A stretch of 64,000 nucleotides of DNA from the NCBI GenBank assembly GCA_001730015.1, contig MDLA01000080.1:1-64000 (forward strand), in the 5' to 3' direction. Positions 60,467 to 64,000 of the stretch are shown one piece after another (position 1 is the first letter of the stretch; each line of letters begins with the position of its first letter). Under the pieces are notes generated by a model. It worked only from the letters and a program-made list of their open reading frames with translations. It was not told the DNA's origin and made no database searches. The translations under genes and the position numbers were made by a program. This DNA comes from Chromatiales bacterium (ex Bugula neritina AB1) (GTDB lineage Bacteria > Pseudomonadota > Gammaproteobacteria > Granulosicoccales > Granulosicoccaceae).

Positions 60467-62638
60467 TCACAGAGATTTTATCCGGGCTGGTGAGTCGAAG
60501 CTTGACTCACTGTCGAGATATCGGCGAATAGTGGGTATATCGATTTCCAGACGTTCTATAGATACCCTCAGCCACTCGGCCGTGGCTGCGACTGTTTCGC
60601 GGGATAACCCTTTGCCGACAATATGGTGGTAGATGCGATCATCGTATTCCTGCTGGGACAGCGATACGACAGGTGATTGCATCGACATGGCGGCAGCAGA
60701 TTTTTCCAGCATGGCGTACGGTGTCAGGCTTACATCTGTTACATTTTTCTGCAGATAGCGCTGCCACTGATTGACTTTATCGTGAAACTTAACTGCTGTT
60801 TTTACTGTATTAGCCAGATTGGTTTCCGAAGATACAAACATCGGGATCAGGGTGGTTAGTTTATGCGCTGAGGTAGCAGCTGGGCGCAACGCTGGTGTGA
60901 GGCTGTTGAAATCCCGCTGAAATGAAGGCCAGTGTTCAATCAGTCGGCTGACCAGATGCGAAGAGTCGAGCTCATACGATAGGTTGCGGGCAAAGTTTAC
61001 TACTGAATCCAGTCGCTGCCAGTTGCTGTTTACACCGCGAAACAGATTGCCAAAGCAGCGCTTGTAATACACGTCGTTTTCAAAGAGCTCCGAAAATTTG
61101 AGGGTTTTAGACAGTTCAGTCAGTGATTCCAGGTCTTTGTCCGTCACTAGTCCATTGTGGGTCTTCAGTATCTCGTTGAGCTGTCGCCTGGCTCTGAAGT
61201 AGGCCGGGTTTGTCAGTTGAGATTCCTGCTCCCGCTTTGCAATAATTTTGATCAGGCGCGCCAGAGAGCGGCTATTCGGCACTGCGCTCAAGTGAAACAA
61301 CTCGCGGGCAGTCTCCATTTGGTGTTCTATAGATGCGGCTTGAATTTTAGCTTTCTGCAGTAGCAACCGGGTGTCGGGGTCGGCATGCATGGAGATCGCG
61401 TGATGCTGCATCTCAGGGGGTGCATTGTTAATACGACTGTGTGATTTATAGAGGTTAACAAGTAAACCAACCGTTTGTTCGCTGGAATTAAAATGGCGTT
61501 TGAATTCGCTTTGCTCGCACAGATTTTCAATGTCTGCGGCCATTCGTCTGACGCGTTCAGGCAGTTTATAGATATGCTGGAGTCGCCAGTAGCCCAGGCC
61601 GATTTCGGTTAGCCATTGAGCACACTTGAGCGACTTCTCTAAATTTTCTCCGTGCAGATCGGGATCTCGAGCTAAAAGTGATTCGCTCGAAAGCCCCTGT
61701 TCTTTGGTGCCGGCGAAACTTTGCAATGCAGCTGATAGCTGATCACCGTCTATAAAACGCAGCATGCGGATGGCCAGTTGCGCATTGAACTGATCCGGGG
61801 CAGGCGGCATGGGCTGAAATTCTGTTCCCGGCCGGGTTCTGGCAAGCTCGAGATCCAGTCTCTCGTCAGGCGATATATCGGTTAACACATCTGATTGCAG
61901 AGTAAACAGACCGGTATTTGCGCTGATTCGGCATTGAAGTGTTGCGTGCAATTTGCGGCTGAGCGCACGCAGGAAATCTCGCATGTCGGCTGCGGTATCG
62001 AAAGGTTCTATGATCTGCTCGACATGGCTGTCGCAGGATTCGGCGATATGTGGATTCAGCCTGAGTGAGCCTTGAGTGTAGCTGACGGTATACGGGCTTC
62101 CACGTCCCCGCGAACGGTCTATTGTCACTGGTATTAAGAGTAACGGGATGCGTTTTTTCTGACCCTGGCGATCTATGGTTACGGCGAACCCTGCGGCAAT
62201 GTAGAGCGAATACCGGATAGCCGGGTTATCGGGCGACGTTTCCATTTGCAGCTTTCTGCATTGCTGCGACAGCGTGCGGTCATCGTGCCGGGTCTGCAGG
62301 TAGCGAGCGCTGTTGAGCGCTTTGGAGCTGGCATCGCCGCTGCTGTCTGGTGCCTGAGGTAGCAGATGAACCGGGTTTCCTCGGGTTACTAATTCACGAT
62401 AGACCTCTACGCAGGAAATTGGGTTTAGCTGTACATCCGCGTTGCTGGAGTTCCAGTTTTTCAGCATGCTGCTCCGCAGAACGCGTGTTTGCTGCTGATC
62501 CGTATCAGTGCCGTCGGTGTTGATAGCGGCTTCAACCACGTCGATTGCTTCTTCCTGACGGGGCAGATCACCCGACCATGAGTCTGATGCTTCGTGGGCA
62601 GGCGATGGTGCAGTTGGGTATTGCGCTGTAAGTGTCAT
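60467..62638 (-). CDS. DUF4011-like protein without helicase domain
   Basis: Segment IRYSLYIAAGFAVTIDRQGQKKRIPLLLIPVTIDRSRGRGSPYTVSYTQGSLRLNPHIAES resembles the DUF4011 domain at the N-terminus of large SF1 helicases; no Walker A or helicase motifs seen. Confidence 0.6.
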   Translation of the reverse strand: MTLTAQYPTAPSPAHEASDSWSGDLPRQEEAIDVVEAAINTDGTDTDQQQTRVLRSSMLKNWNSSNADVQLNPISCVEVYRELVTRGNPVHLLPQAPDSSGDASSKALNSARYLQTRHDDRTLSQQCRKLQMETSPDNPAIRYSLYIAAGFAVTIDRQGQKKRIPLLLIPVTIDRSRGRGSPYTVSYTQGSLRLNPHIAESCDSHVEQIIEPFDTAADMRDFLRALSRKLHATLQCRISANTGLFTLQSDVLTDISPDERLDLELARTRPGTEFQPMPPAPDQFNAQLAIRMLRFIDGDQLSAALQSFAGTKEQGLSSESLLARDPDLHGENLEKSLKCAQWLTEIGLGYWRLQHIYKLPERVRRMAADIENLCEQSEFKRHFNSSEQTVGLLVNLYKSHSRINNAPPEMQHHAISMHADPDTRLLLQKAKIQAASIEHQMETARELFHLSAVPNSRSLARLIKIIAKREQESQLTNPAYFRARRQLNEILKTHNGLVTDKDLESLTELSKTLKFSELFENDVYYKRCFGNLFRGVNSNWQRLDSVVNFARNLSYELDSSHLVSRLIEHWPSFQRDFNSLTPALRPAATSAHKLTTLIPMFVSSETNLANTVKTAVKFHDKVNQWQRYLQKNVTDVSLTPYAMLEKSAAAMSMQSPVVSLSQQEYDDRIYHHIVGKGLSRETVAATAEWLRVSIERLEIDIPTIRRYLDSESSFDSPARIKSL

Positions 62639-62936
62639 AAATTCAAACTGTCGGTTTATGGTGCATGTTTTGTCGTCATGCGATCGAACGCTACAATGAG
62701 ATTAGCAGCCCGCTGCAAAACAACAGGCAAACTCGGGTAGCAAAGTGGATTTTTTTCATCACACCGTTGCTGTTAATGTATTGGCGCGCTTGCCTGGCCC
62801 GGCTTGTGTTAACAAGAATCGTGCGCAACAGGGCGGCAAATTTCCAGAATGTTATAAAGTTGTTATGTAACTGTTAGATTTTTTCGGGCATATCTGGTCG
62901 ATAATAAGGGCGGATATCGATAAGAGCGGAGTCGTC

Positions 62937-63917
62937 ATGCCAATCACCTTTAAAGCCGGTAATAAAATCAACTCTTCAGAGATAACACCGGAAGAGGTTT
63001 TTAATCGTCGTCGTGAATTTCTTTCCGCCGCAGGCTTTACGATGGGAGCGGCAGCCATCGGGATATCACCCTGGTCTGATGTCGGGGCAGCGGTGCCGGA
63101 ACTTGGCGCGATATCACAGTGGTCCGGCTCGACCACGGAGAAGCAGACGCCCTGGACTCAGGCGACCACGTATAACAACTTTTATGAATTAGGTACGGAT
63201 AAAGGTGACCCTGCCAGAAATGCAGATCGTCTGGTGACAGATCCCTGGTCTGTTGAAATAGAAGGAGAGTGTGGCAAACCCGGTACCTACACCCTTGAGG
63301 ACATACTAAAGCCTCATGCCAATGAAGAGCGCATTTATCGATTGCGTTGTGTTGAAGCCTGGTCGATGGTGATCCCCTGGGCAGGATTTCCTCTGGGTGA
63401 TCTGCTAAAGCGATTCGAGCCCAACAGCAAGGCTAAATACGTTCAGTTTCAGACTATTATTGATAAGGAACGATTACCCGGTCAGCGCTATCCAGTGTTG
63501 CAATGGCCCTATGTCGAGGGCCTGCGTATAGACGAAGCAATGCATCCACTGACCTTAATGGCCGTTGGCATGTATGGCAAAAATTTACCCAACCAGAGTG
63601 GTGCTCCATTGCGACTGGTTGTGCCATGGAAGTACGGGTTTAAGAGTATTAAATCGATTGTTCGAATTAGCTTTGTTGAGAAACAACCTGATACCAGCTG
63701 GAATCTATCAGCCCCCAGGGAATACGGATTTTATTCCAATGTGAATCCTGACGTAAGTCATCCGCGCTGGAGTCAGGCAAAAGAACGTCGGCTCGACGGT
63801 GACACCAAAGGATTGGCCGCGCTATTCAGCAAAAAACGTGATACAGAGATGTTCAACGGATACGCCGAAGAGGTAGCCGGTTTGTATACAGGTATGGATT
63901 TGAAGACTAATTTCTAA
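62937..63917 (+). CDS. msrP: Protein-methionine-sulfoxide reductase catalytic subunit MsrP (YedY)
   Basis: Twin-arginine signal [33 protein letters not shown]. Confidence 0.95.
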   Translation: MPITFKAGNKINSSEITPEEVFNRRREFLSAAGFTMGAAAIGISPWSDVGAAVPELGAISQWSGSTTEKQTPWTQATTYNNFYELGTDKGDPARNADRLVTDPWSVEIEGECGKPGTYTLEDILKPHANEERIYRLRCVEAWSMVIPWAGFPLGDLLKRFEPNSKAKYVQFQTIIDKERLPGQRYPVLQWPYVEGLRIDEAMHPLTLMAVGMYGKNLPNQSGAPLRLVVPWKYGFKSIKSIVRISFVEKQPDTSWNLSAPREYGFYSNVNPDVSHPRWSQAKERRLDGDTKGLAALFSKKRDTEMFNGYAEEVAGLYTGMDLKTNF

Positions 63918-64000
63918 TCTGGTATGAGGATTGTAGCGAGGAGGTAACTTACTGAGTAAGTTCTTTCAGATCGATGGTGGCCGGCAGAGTCATATTATTT

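Overview
64 kb window of a gammaproteobacterial-type chromosome; taxonomy is inferred from gene content only. The first 4.5 kb is accessory DNA. It holds a RAYT/IS200-like transposase interrupted by one in-frame TGA, a 56-bp tandem duplication, a small Cys-rich protein, and a secreted protein with three DTDGDGWGWE modules lying between two copies of a ~190-bp MITE-like element with terminal inverted repeats. The right copy abuts a 5'-truncated GMC oxidoreductase. Next come a PhnC/PhnE-PhnE/PhnD-type transporter of the 'putative selenate' subfamily and a DMT transporter. A catabolic run follows: SDR, molybdopterin oxidoreductase, class III aminotransferase, HpaE-like ALDH, HpaD-like extradiol dioxygenase, GST. 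It lies beside a complete pqqABCDE operon, including the 23-aa pqqA, and a PQQ-associated ABC transporter. Further on are DUF2239, a pterin dehydratase, a desaturase, a CcdA protein, a marine-proteobacterial sortase with its VIT/vWA target, MipA/OmpV, aceK, GST/Rieske/TauE/CoA-transferase genes, ogt, an SDR, a nitroreductase, a dipeptide-type ABC transporter, a GGDEF/EAL protein, a HemN-like radical SAM protein with an unusual CX7CX2C motif, an M16 protease, purL, a stand-alone DUF4011-like protein and msrP. No CRISPR array, rRNA or tRNA was recognised. Leads judged most worth follow-up: the hpaDE-like/Mo-oxidoreductase/aminotransferase cluster beside pqq, the MITE-flanked cargo, the variant radical SAM protein, the atypical sortase signal, and the TauE-like ORF lacking a standard start codon. 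All family assignments come from reading motifs; no database search was run.
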